The notes under the pieces are model-generated. The model saw only the letters and a list, made by a program, of their open reading frames with translations, ran no database searches and was not told where the DNA came from. Position numbers and translations under genes: made by a program. This document shows, piece after piece, positions 11,443 to 21,400 of a stretch of DNA of 64,000 nucleotides; the stretch's first letter is position 1, and every line of letters begins with the position of its first letter. The stretch is from Symbiodinium natans. Lineage: Eukaryota; Sar; Dinophyceae; Suessiales; Symbiodiniaceae. The stretch lies in contig CAJNDS010002306.1 in assembly GCA_905221605.1 (NCBI GenBank), forward strand, positions 366,501 through 430,500, given 5' to 3'.

Positions 11443-14081
11443 GACACGGGCCGGGACTTGGAGCCTGCAGATCTTCCCAAACGACTGTAGTGCCAGTTTG
11501 CACATGGGGGTTTACGAAAATAGCCCCATATAGATCCCCAAAGAGTAGGATCCCCCTATACTCAGGACCCCAATAAGGTACACCAAATATGGTAAACCCC
11601 ACATTGTGCTGTCTCATGTTCCACGTGGGATGGGCACGCCAACCTGCTGCGACAGGAGCAGTATGCTGCTCGCGGAGTGAAGTTCGTGAAAGGCGAGCTG
11701 GTCAGTGGTTCCATGTTTTCAGAAACTGCTTCTGCTTAATCTGGTGATCTCAACGCTGCACTCGCGTTTCTGCAACCTCCCTCAAGGTCTTCTCACAGTT
11801 TGCACAAAGAGGGCCCTGTTCGTGGACCCCATCCTGGGACGGGACCTGGGACCCGAAAATATGCTTGCCCAAGAGCTCGTCGCCTGCCCCCAAAACAAAC
11901 CAAAAAAGGGTCACCGTTTCCTTCCTTAAGACAGCAAAGCATCCCAGACGTTTGGGGGCTGAGCCAATCTCTGGGTGCAGGGATGTCCTAAATCTTAGGA
12001 ATCAATGCTAGAGAATTCCTGGCAATCAGATGGGCTCAACTTGCGGACAAGACTTTTGCGATGCTTGCAGTAGCTGCTGGTATCCCTTTCCAGATAGCAA
12101 GCTCTATGTCTATGTCCAGATATCTTACAGGTGCCTGCCGAAACCAGCTGATCATGTCGGTTCCCTAAACAGCAGGATGCTCGCGGAATGGTCACCTGAA
12201 GTAGCCCGGCATAAGCATCGAAGCCCGAATCCGCGCAAGGTGACCAGGTAGCCGAGTTTGTTGGCGACAAAGGCACAGTGTCCGGGGTCACCCTGAAGCT
12301 GGCGGCCCAGGGCTGCTGCAGCAAGGGAGTGATGCGCTGATTGTGCCGAAGGCCCCCTATCAGAATCTCTGCTTCCTGCCCAGCCCAAGCGCTTAAAAAC
12401 ACTAAGATGCCGCCCAGGTCCGGAGCTACGCTGGAATGCAATCTGGCCGTCGTCGGAATCGGCGCAGCCCCCAACGTGGAGTTCTGCGAAGGGCCCTGGG
12501 CTGAGAGCTCAAACATGGCCAGCTAAAGCAACAAAAAATGGTGGCCTTCCCAGGTTCCAATATTTACAGGGGGCCAGACTCTGACGGTGACCCAAAAGAA
12601 GGGGGGCCATAATATGCCATAATAATGCCATAATCAAGAGTACCCAAAAAGGGGCCATCATCAGGAGAATTGGACAGATGTTGAGGCTTGACTCATAGCT
12701 CCACGGCGAAGATTCCTGCATCAGTCAGCAGGCTCCATGAAGCAATCCTCATCTGATGCGTTTACGCTCTCAACTTCCCGCAAAGCAGCAAGGTTGAAGC
12801 TTGAGCAACGGGGAATCGTCGTCGACGCAAACATGCGAGGTCCTCAGACATTGTTCGCATGTCAAGCAGGCACCTTTGCACACTGACTAGCTTACAGGAG
12901 GAAGGTTGGCAAAAATGCCCAGCGGCTTTGTTTTCCGCATGTGCTGAACGGACCAGTCCTGGCATCGCCATGCTTCTCTGGTGTTTCTGCGGAGTCTCAG
13001 GCAGACGTCGACGCCTGGCGTTTTTGCAGTTGGCCTCGAGCTCAAGCATAAGCAGAAGTTGTGGAAGCGAGTATGCACGGAGTCCGGTTTACATGTTTGC
13101 ATCATATATGCATTGTCTTCCCCCGCATTGGATACCTCTCCCTTGCAATGAGGCTTCGACGTTCTCAAAGCATCTGAAAGCTTGAAGCATGGGTTCCTTG
13201 CACTAGAAGGAAACAGGCACAAGAACCATATGCCAACATAACAAAGTTCACTGGAGAACCGATTTGTCATCAAGGGCTACCCCATTTACCCCATTTAAGA
13301 CACTTGCTGATGGCTGCTACACAGGCACATCACTGCCAACTGACAGCGAGCCCAGAAGCGCTGCCCATTGTGAAAGGTGACATTGCCACCTTCCCTTCCA
13401 AGTACGGCGGCTTCATGCGTTGCGAGAATGTGACTTGGCTGCCCCAGAAACTGCCCATGCATCACTTGCACGATTTTGCAGCAGAGCTCACTACAAGACC
13501 TGCATGGATGCTGTTTGCGAGCTGGAACCTAGTGTGAACTCGCCATCTGGCAGCTGCTCTCAGCATGTGCTTCACCATACAGCCATACATGGGACTGAAT
13601 TCATCTGTCGGCAGAGTGTACCAGGTCGACCATGCAAGGAAGTCGGCGTCACAGGCGCCTCACAATTTTTTGACGGCCTTGTTTGTTTGAGGCTTTAATC
13701 CGTGTTCCAGCGCTTTCCGTAAACTTTGCCGGTGTTGTGCAGCGCTTTGGCCAGGCTGTAAAAGCGGCCATGGGTGTGGAATCAGCTCCCTATGCGTGCG
13801 CGCCCAGGACACACAAGACCAAGTCAGGGAGCTGAGTATCGCACGAGGATTTAATGCTTTGAGTGTCAGGTCATGTCAGGTCAGGAGGCGTTGCAACACG
13901 AGATTTCATTTTGCTAGGATGGGACTTCGTTCTGCGTGAGGTGATGGTAGCTCTTCATTTTCTGCACCGTCAGAGAGAAAACCTTCGTGTTCAGGTATCT
14001 CCCGTACTTCTACACGCGCGTCTTCGAATACACGGACGGGCCCATCGTCTTCAACTTCTTCGGTGACCAGTCACCCCACGC
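11392..14081 (+). CDS. Monodehydroascorbate reductase-like flavoprotein (gene span, 5' and 3' incomplete)
   Basis: Eight short exons on the + strand line up, in order, with the C-terminal two thirds of monodehydroascorbate reductase, an FAD/NAD(P)H enzyme that regenerates ascorbate from its radical. Visible landmarks are SRLFNPEL (family xRLFTxE), GVKFVKG, LECNLAVVGIG (end of the NAD(P)-binding domain), GIVVDANMR, GDIATFP (second FAD motif), VDHARKSA and the plant-type signature YLPYFYTRVFEY...FFGDQ. Phases join across most junctions, with donors GA, GT and GC. The N-terminal GxGxxG exons were not found; they should lie upstream, possibly before the CA satellite at 9.3-11.2 kb. The last exon after FFGDQ was also not found. 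Related NADH-dependent flavoproteins (AIF-like) are the alternative, but the YLPYFYTRVF motif favours MDAR. Confidence 0.8.
11505..11601. mobile_element. MITE-like element, family I
   Basis: Ends TGGGGGTTTACGAAAA and GGTAAACCCCACA, with the family core AGTAGGATCCCCCTATA and GACCCCAATAAGGTACA. It sits in the intron between the first two recognised reductase exons. Confidence 0.8.
11656..11700 (+). CDS. MDAR-like exon 2
   Basis: Acceptor ACAG; encodes EQYAARGVKFVKGEL; donor GTCAGT at 11701. 45 nt, phase 0. Confidence 0.8.
12257..12311 (+). CDS. MDAR-like exon 3
   Basis: Acceptor CCGAG; encodes FVGDKGTVSGVTLKLAAQ, corresponding to the GDxGxVxGVxL strand pair of the family. The end is uncertain; a GC donor at 12312 would keep phase with the next exon. 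Confidence 0.6.
12426..12499 (+). CDS. MDAR-like exon 4
   Basis: Encodes TLECNLAVVGIGAAPNVEFC then EGPW. The VVGIGAxPN segment is the conserved end of the NAD(P)H domain. Two acceptors (after 12417 or 12425) are possible; a GC donor at 12500 keeps phase with QRGIVVDANMR. Confidence 0.75.
12806..12839 (+). CDS. MDAR-like exon 5 (34-nt microexon)
   Basis: Acceptor TTGAG; encodes QRGIVVDANMR, matching the GGIxVDxxMRT segment of the family; GT donor at 12840. The short segment that should follow (TSxPxVYAxG) was not located with certainty. Confidence 0.7.
13377..13429 (+). CDS. MDAR-like exon 6, FAD motif
   Basis: Acceptor AAAG; encodes GDIATFPSKYGGFMRCEN, the GD motif that contacts FAD; GT donor at 13430. 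It joins in phase to VDHARKSA. Confidence 0.8.
13625..13684 (+). CDS. MDAR-like exon 7
   Basis: Acceptor CCAG; encodes VDHARKSASQAPHNFLTALF, matching the VDHARKSAxxA helix of the family. The exact 3' end is uncertain. Confidence 0.8.
13995..14081 (+). CDS. MDAR-like exon 8
   Basis: Acceptor TTCAG; encodes YLPYFYTRVFEYTDGPIVFN then FFGDQSPHASVWG. This is the signature of the C-terminal interface domain. The exon may end earlier, at the GT at 14062, or run to about 14081. Confidence 0.75.
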
Positions 14082-16392
14082 ATCCGTTTGGGGGGTGGGA
14101 GGGCTATGGGAGTTCGGGATGAGATCCGGAGCTGCGAGGGCGATAAGGACTCTACTCAGGGATCGGTCTGGAGGGAGAGCAAGATTTCATACTTGAAACT
14201 ACAAGATCCTGGCACATTGCCATAATACTTTCTGCAGTCAAGTGCACAAGCTGAATACGGCTTCTGAGTTAGAATTGGAACAGACTGCATTGCAGCATGA
14301 ATTGCCGGACAATCGACAGGGAGCAGGCATGGGAGCAACCACAACAAAAGACGCCGTAGTACTTTCGCAAAGACTCAACTCGCCGCGACACGAGCCCTTC
14401 TTCAAGCACGCTTAGTTCAGATGTGTCACTGGTTCTGTCGAGCAGGAGTTGTGTTACATTGCTAGACCGAGGCTTGTTGCATCTTGCATGCGTGTGGCCA
14501 ACATGCTAATGTACGTATGCTCATTGCGTATTAATGTCAAAGACTCGGACCGGTGGTATGGGCTGGACACTGCGAGCCATGGGCCGGCGGCTTGAAGAAT
14601 CGATGGGGCCCAGATGGCTTTTGCCCTCGGCTCAAGGCCAACTGCCTTCACAATGCAGATGTGGACATGCAGAGCAACCCCAAAGATTGGCGCATGCACA
14701 TGCCTTGCGGGTAGCTTACTAAGGCCTCTGGGCCTTGGCCTACTTGAGCGGCAAGGCACCCTCTCGCGGCAGGATGAAAATGACTGTCGTGCTTCGACGA
14801 AGTCTGACCAGGTATACAACAAGCTACGAAAAAATCCCTATTCCACCTGAACGGGCCAGTATCGCCTTAGGACTTACCGGCCGTCCCTTCGGTTTGGTGC
14901 TGGAGGCAGAGTCCAGGTAGAGCAAAGCTGAAGTGTGTGAGATGGCAGATCGCCCTACATCGATTGCTGACTCTCGACTCCTTTCTACGAGCTTCAAAGT
15001 TTCCAAGGCAACTGAGAACCGTCTAAGCCACGCATGAAGCCACCGTCGTCTCTTGATTCCTTGGTCCCTCAGCACTTCTGGCTCAAGCGCAACCAAACCG
15101 GCTGGCCGTGTTTTCTACAGCATACCAAGCAGAGCCCACTGTACCCCGAAAGGAGTTGCCGCAACAAAGTGGAAGCCCAACTTGCTCAAGGTTAAAACGT
15201 GCTTCGTTTGTTGCCACAGAAAAAAAGCACATTTCACAAGGTAGAAGCAAGCTGCGCGCCAACTTTTCCTTGCGTGCGAAGTTCCAGAAGAACGACACAC
15301 GTCTCCCCACTCTTCCCGAGCAAGCAGAGTACCCACATCCGAAGGGTTGCGGGCGCTACGCCTTCTTTTCACCACGGAGCTTCAAGTGCAGTCTCGCCTC
15401 CACTTGGACCATGCTGGACCCCAACCAGCGGCAAATGATTTTCGCCAAGTTTTTGGACACTTGGCAATAGCCTTGAGTGGCCTGCTGTGTTCTCAAAGGG
15501 AGGTGCACTCATATACACTCACCTGGAGGCATGCATCTTCTTAAAAAACTAGCTCAAATGCGACTAGCCGAGTCCAGCCGCAGATTCCCAGATGTTAACT
15601 GTCTCTGAGCAAAGGATGCATCGTGGCAGATCTTCCGAAATCAGATGCTCCAGGCATGGCCACCACAGCTGGGCATCCATGCCAAGGGGTTGCTTCGCGA
15701 TGTCTCTCGCCTCGGCAGGCCTACTCAGAAACGGCTTTGCTGGAGACGTCACTAGAGCCTTCGGCAGGGCACTGGGGGGGCAGTGAGGTGATGTTCAGTT
15801 TGCTGGTATGCACATGTCGTGACAAGCATGTCGACTGGAGCTCCTGTGACACAAAGCGCCAAGACTCAAGCTCTGACAGGTTTCCTGGTGTCGTGTAAGG
15901 GCCTGGGATTTCGTAACAAGAAGAAGTCATTATGGTCATGGTCATGACTCGCTCTTGCTGCCATGCTGCCCGTCTGGCTTGCCTTCCAATCTGCTTCTTT
16001 TGGCAACTGAGGACTCTGTCGCTGCCCTCAAAACACGCATGAGGAGCCTGGAAGTAGAGGTGGGGGATTCAACAGTGGAAGTCTGTCTGCCTGCGTCACT
16101 TGTGATTCCGCACCTGCGAAATGGTCCCAAACCTGCTGGTTGCAATTGTCATGTCTGGGGGATTCGGCCAGCTTGTCAGAGTGCCTTGCCTAGGCCTCGC
16201 AAGCAACACCCTTTCAAAAGGGCAGCTTTCTAGATCGTGGTCCCCTCGTGGGGGCACCCAAATACCCCAAGAAGTGCCGGGGGCAGCTGGCTGCCATAGT
16301 ATTGGGAATCTCACACGCCCTGACCAGGTCACGAGAGCCTGCCCCTTGGAAAGCAGCGGAGAGTTGAGACTTTCGGGCGTCAGAAGCAGCGC

Positions 16393-16500
16393 TTCGGCTT
16401 GTTTAGAGCTGAGAAGGCGGAGCTCAAACTGGCTCAAACCCAAGGTGATGCCACCCGAAGAGAGCTCGAAACGGGCACGGTGGTTGAGCGGATTGAGCGC
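16393..16500 (+). CDS. Candidate coiled-coil exon
   Basis: The frame reads FRAEKAELKLAQTQGDATRR then ELETGTVVERIERLEP: charged heptad-like sequence upstream of channel copy A. It could be an N-terminal exon of that gene; no counterpart in copies B or C was found. Confidence 0.3.
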
Positions 16501-16761
16501 CTGGAGCCGTGCTTCTTTCCTCCTAAAGAGATGCCTGGCAGCAGAGGTGGACTCAGAGTTGTTGTTCTGACTTGGTTTGAGTAGGGTAGCCTTGGAAGCG
16601 GGCACGTGCCCTGCACCTCCAAGCCATACAAAACACAGACCAGCACAAACATGAAGAGTAGACTGTCGCGGGCTGACATGCTCCGACTCGTCAATAGAGT
16701 TCATAGCCCAGTGCGCTTGTCCGAAAGCTGAGCTGACTTGTTGTCGTCTTCGGACGCTATT

Positions 16762-16870
16762 TGGGCGTTTACAAAAAAAGGGGTCCTAAGATAGACCCCC
16801 AAATAGTAGGATCCCCTTATAATAAGGACCCCCCGATAAGGTACCCCGTAATATCGTAAACCCCCCCCCC
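16762..16870. mobile_element. MITE-like element, family I
   Basis: Left end TTGGGCGTTTACAAAA, right end ATATCGTAAACCCCC, with the best-preserved family core (CCCCAAATAGTAGGATCCCC, TTATAATAAGGACCCC). Confidence 0.85.
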
Positions 16871-17287
16871 ATTTCAACGAATTGAGGAGTCGGCAAGTCG
16901 AGCTTCTTTGTGCGCGGCCCACGTCCGAATCGCCGAAGGTGGCCTCCCCAAAGGCAGAGAGAGCACTCCAGGGGCTGTAAGTATGCATGGCCTAGACTTT
17001 ATAAGGGTCTGTCTTGCATATGTTCCTATTGATAGACTTTAGATGTTCTGCAAACTCGAACGAGCCGCGAATGTGAGAGAGCTGAGTCCTCAGAATGCCC
17101 ACATGAAGTGGTTGAAGGATTGCTGCGAATGTTACGTCTAAGATCACCCTGCTGAGGCAGAACGGAAAGACTCCAAGGCCTTTGGCTGTCGGGCTAATGT
17201 TAGAATAAGTACAAGTCCCTAAAGCCAAACCCCTTTGCGAATTGCTGCAGCGTGCCATGCTCCCAAGCCGTGGCAGGCTGCCTCAAT

Positions 17288-17350
17288 TGTGGATCCGCTA
17301 GAAGAGCCCGAGAACCAGGAGCCGGAGCAAGCGTCTGCAGGGCCCTCATC
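17288..17350 (+). CDS. Candidate acidic exon
   Basis: The frame reads VDPLEEPENQEPEQASAGPS: low-complexity, acidic, soluble-looking, upstream of channel copy A in the same orientation. No family recognised. Confidence 0.25.
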
Positions 17351-18046
17351 GAGAAAGATTCTCTCTTTGTGCTCTTGTTCAGGGGCGGGTTGGGCCAAGA
17401 TGTGATGTACGAGACGAAGGTTTTAGAAGAAGATCGTGAAAGCCTGTAAACGACCTTGGCCAGGCCACTATTTAAATCTAACCTCGTCCCGAGTGAGAAA
17501 GTGACAACAGCTCAGAAGAAGCGACGGTAGGCCCCCTTGTCTCGCGGTGAGGAAGTCTGTAAAGCACTCTATACCCCGACGTCCCCTCAAACAGCTTAAG
17601 GATCAACATGACAAGCATCAGGATGGGCATGCGCCCCTGAAGGGTTTCCATGGAAGAGAGTAGGCCAACAGCAGAATGATATCCGAGCGCTTTCACATTC
17701 CACAGCTGAGGTTTCAAGGCAGAACACTGGCGAATTCAGCATTGTAGACCCCGAGGGCGAGGCAGAATGGAAGCTTTGGTGCTTTGAGCCCCAACACCTT
17801 CGGAGTCTTGCTCTGGGGCTTAGGGTTCAGGGTTTAGGTTCACTAGGGCGTCGAGTTCTGGTTTTCTTCACGTTCAGAGAACAGAATTTCCTTCTCCTGG
17901 ACTGCCATGCCCAGTCAGAATAGGCAGCAGGCAAATGGCAGCTCGTGCTTTTCGTTCCACCATCTTAACCCGTCTCAACCTTCAATGTCCGAACTCACCC
18001 TTTCCCCATGCTCGGGGCCTTGGGAGACACAGCAATGTGCCGGCAG

Positions 18047-18135
18047 GCGGCGAGCCAGGTTGCAGAAGACTCGAATCCATTGCTACAGCGGGAGGATAGC
18101 GACAGCACCTGGCTTTCGCATTGGGAATTCCAGGG
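18047..18135 (+). CDS. Candidate N-terminal exon of channel copy A
   Basis: The frame reads QVAEDSNPLLQREDSDSTWL then SHWEFQG. The STWLSHWEFQG end resembles TKWVWDLEQLG of copy B (41450-41512), and both lie just before the RLR exon of their copy, so they may be homologous. Confidence 0.35.
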
Positions 18136-18283
18136 ATGCGATGTGCCACAGGCCGGAGATGGCTACCCATTCTGTGTCCAGATCGAGTCCAGTGGGGTGT
18201 CCACATGTTTGGCATGCCTTGACTGCCTCGATGCTGTGAGCTTGACAACTCCTAGCTTACGTTCAAGCGACCTACCTAAGCCC

Positions 18284-18316
18284 TAAACTCTAAACGCCCT
18301 AAACCCTAAACCCTAC
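18284..18316 (-). repeat. Short interstitial telomeric array (CCCTAAA)n
   Basis: Four to five imperfect units just before the first firm exon of copy A. Confidence 0.85.
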
Positions 18317-18357
18317 AGTTGGAGTGTGCGAGACCTTCAGGATAGCTGTCAGCCAAG

Positions 18358-18432
18358 GCGCTCTGCACGGTGTTCGCCAAAGGCTACAAGTGCGCTTGGG
18401 GGCGATGTCCTCCCAGAAGCTGATCACAGGAG
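18358..18432 (+). CDS. Channel A exon: RLR segment
   Basis: Encodes ALHGVRQRLQVRLGAMSSQK then LITG. Same segment as RAIRHRLRVRLGALS (copy B, 41585) and NAVRHRLRLRLGAVSLKKLI (copy C, 61033). Function unknown; cytosolic N-terminal domain. Confidence 0.75.
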
Positions 18433-21400
18433 AGGGAAGTCACTTCAAGTCGGCGGTCGCGCCCCAAAGTTCATTGAGATTTTGGTTCGCCTTGGGCCGC
18501 TGGCTGACTTTCTGGTTAGGGTTGGGGTGTTTGGTGTCTAGCGGCTGCCAGCAGGTTATATGCAAGAGCACAAGGGTAGATTGCACGTCGAGCTTGCTAT
18601 GACCTCTGGGCAAGTCGTGAGCAGCTTGCATTCAAGGCACATTCGTGTAATTTATATAACTGATCTTACGCTCGTGAATTCCGTTGGTCAAAGTCCATTC
18701 CGCAGCAGGAAAGATGTTGGTCAACACTGTGGAGGCGTTTCTTGGAAGCTCTCCACACGGCTTGGCCCATGTGTTGCCGGTGAATGTTGATTGTTGAGAC
18801 TCGTTTCTGATGGCCGGAACATGAGCTGCTGCATGCCTGGCAACCTGTTGTCACATTTCCGTTCCTCCACCTTGACCTGGCCAATTGCAAGCCGAGGTTA
18901 GGCTTGACCACTTATTCTGAGGAGGACATGAATCAATTTGCCGCATGGCTTCAGATCTTCAAATCCAAACCTCAAGCTCTTGTGAGCACTGTGTACAAGG
19001 TGGACAAGGTGAGTACCCCACATGAGGGAGGGGGGTTTTGGGCTTGTGGTTTAATTAGGCTCAATCAGACATCACACGCATGCGCTGGCTTGAGGTGAAT
19101 ACGCTTGCTGATTACATTGACTTGCGCTTCGTCAAGAAGGCCCCTGCACGGATCCCTCACTTCCTCGCCTAGAGACCGCTTCGACAAGATGCTGCTGGCG
19201 CTGCAGAAGCTCTTGACACAACAAGCACCTGAAAGATAGAGAAACAACCGGCCCTGTCGTTATGTCCTTCGAATTGGTTCTGGCCAACAGGAGGGGAAGA
19301 ATGGCTTCAGAAGAAGTCATTCCTCCAGCAATGTGTTCCAGTTCCAGGACCGGCATTTTGAGCGCGGCGCTGCCTTCACTATGCCCAGCAGACCTCTTGA
19401 ACACTCCTTCTGGACTCTGGGTTATGCTTTGGCAGACTATGTGTCATTGCCGCTCGTGTTGTTTCTTGCCAGAGCCCACATCACAAGTCCACAATCTGTT
19501 CAAGGCAAGTGCAACTCCCTTTAAACCTGTGGCAGCGACTTTTCTTCCACAGCTGCCGGATGTCTCCGCACGTGTGCGGCATGGGCACTTTTCGGCAGAC
19601 ACCGTGACGTATCAGATCCGTAGGTTCACGAGCGCAAAGGAGTCATGACATGGTCACACAATAAATGTAGTACGCACAAATACGCACACACGTCTCTGTG
19701 GCAAGCTTGTCCTTACTTGTGCATGCACTTGCAGCGCCGTACATATCATGCCCGAAAGCCAGTATCTGGGAGCGGATCCCGTTGTACAGCCCAAGAGGGA
19801 GCCCTGATGTGAAAGGACGAAGACCAGCGGGACTACCAAGGAAAGCCGGCTCCCAGACTTTTACCAGTTCTGCCACTTCATAGGTTGAGGTGTGTTGAGG
19901 TGTGGGTTCAAAAGGTTTACAAGGTTGAAAGAAGATTCAGACATGCCGAGCTGAACTTTGCTAAACATCAGAACCCCCCTATTTGGATGCAGGGCTGAGC
20001 TTCCGGTGGTTAACGTCCGAAACTTTGAAGTTGACTTTTTTGGCTGTCCAAGCCCCAAGCTTAACCTCCTCTTGTAGACGACTATCCCACACACCTTCCC
20101 AGAAGCTACAACAACAGCTTGACAACGTAAGAAGAAGATCAACAGATCGTTGTAGACAGAGATATTGTACAAATCAAAAAGAAGAAACCTTCCCACTCGC
20201 TGAAAACCGAAAGCAGGTTTGGCACTGGCCACAAGAAGGTGACGCCTCCGCATCTCAGGCCGGCTCGCTTTGGAGTGCCTTGTATCTTCAAGCTGCGATT
20301 ACGATTTATCTATACATTACAGATGTTACAGACAAATACGACATGAAGTTCCTAGTGCAGATGCATTTCGGTGGAGCCGTAGGACTTGTAAGAATTGATG
20401 CACGTTATGCTTCAAAGAGTAGCAAATTTCGATTCCTTGTTGTCTTATTACGAATTCCTGAATCAGTTCAAGAAGAACCATCAGAGTTTATTGCAACCAA
20501 CATTATTCGAATAGCGCAGCTGGACAGTTATACGCTTTTTTGGCTAGCATTGTTTGAAAACATTTGTATTGCTATTGTCGTTGTTAGTACTTTGACAACG
20601 GTTGTCTAGTATTGTTATTGTTGTTATTTCTACTGTTAGTTATGGTGGCTACTACTGCTCTCAGTTTAACCGTATGCGTGGAGCTTCAGGTATGGGTTTT
20701 CAGACTTTGGGGCGAGGTGGGGGAAGGGGCGGAGGAAGTGGCGGGGGCAAGGTGGAGGGGGGGGGGGGGGGGGGGGCGGCGGACCTTGTTAGGGTCTGGT
20801 AAGCACAGGGTGCAGATGATGCCGAATGGTAGTTCTTTGAATGATGCCACCCGTGTATAGCGGGTTCCTGATGACATGTTCCGTACATTTGTGGTACCCA
20901 AGAAAAGGACCAGTGACCAAAGTTAGAGAACTGACCAAGAAAAGACCCGAGTTATCTCTTGGCCCGCCAGGGTAGCCGAGAACACATGCACAACGTGGAT
21001 GACAAGACGAGATCGCCCCGACCCCAGCATGTTTTGCCATGGTTTCCACAAGCAAGTGCTTGATGTGTTGCCGGGCTGAGTCAGGATCTTGAGGTTCAGC
21101 GTTTAGGGCATTTCAGAGCTTGTGTACACCTCCACAGTGCATGCCTGATTGATGTGGGCGGGACCATGGTGTCGGGCGGCAGAGTCCCTACCCGTCAAGC
21201 GCTGTCGATCGGCATGGTCGTGAAAGACTGGGTTGGACTAAGGGGCAGCACAAGAAGCCACACTTAGGCTCCTACACCGACCGCATCAATACAGTATAAG
21301 TTGCAGGATATGACCATCGTCTGAATCCTGCTTTGAGCCGAGGACCATGAATGCGGTTCCGCTCAAGCCGCTGATGGACATTTTGGTGAGAAAGCCAGCA

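Larger units (their letters stand above)
14090..18350. other. Mostly unassigned interval between reductase and channel copy A
   Basis: Should contain the end of the reductase gene and the first exons of channel copy A. Only low-confidence exon-like pieces are visible (16.39, 17.29 and 18.05 kb, listed), plus one family I MITE at 16762-16870. Confidence 0.4.

Noticed and set aside
14858-14917. Possible last reductase exon (GRPFGLVLEAES)
   Set aside because: It resembles the GRLVGxFLEG motif only loosely; the phase and acceptor could not be made to fit, so it was not called.
20280-20609. AT-rich frame of about 110 codons after the WHWP exon as a separate gene
   Set aside because: No family is recognised, the frame runs on from the upstream exon by chance, and TTG/TTA-rich low-complexity sequence follows; it fits an intron of copy A.
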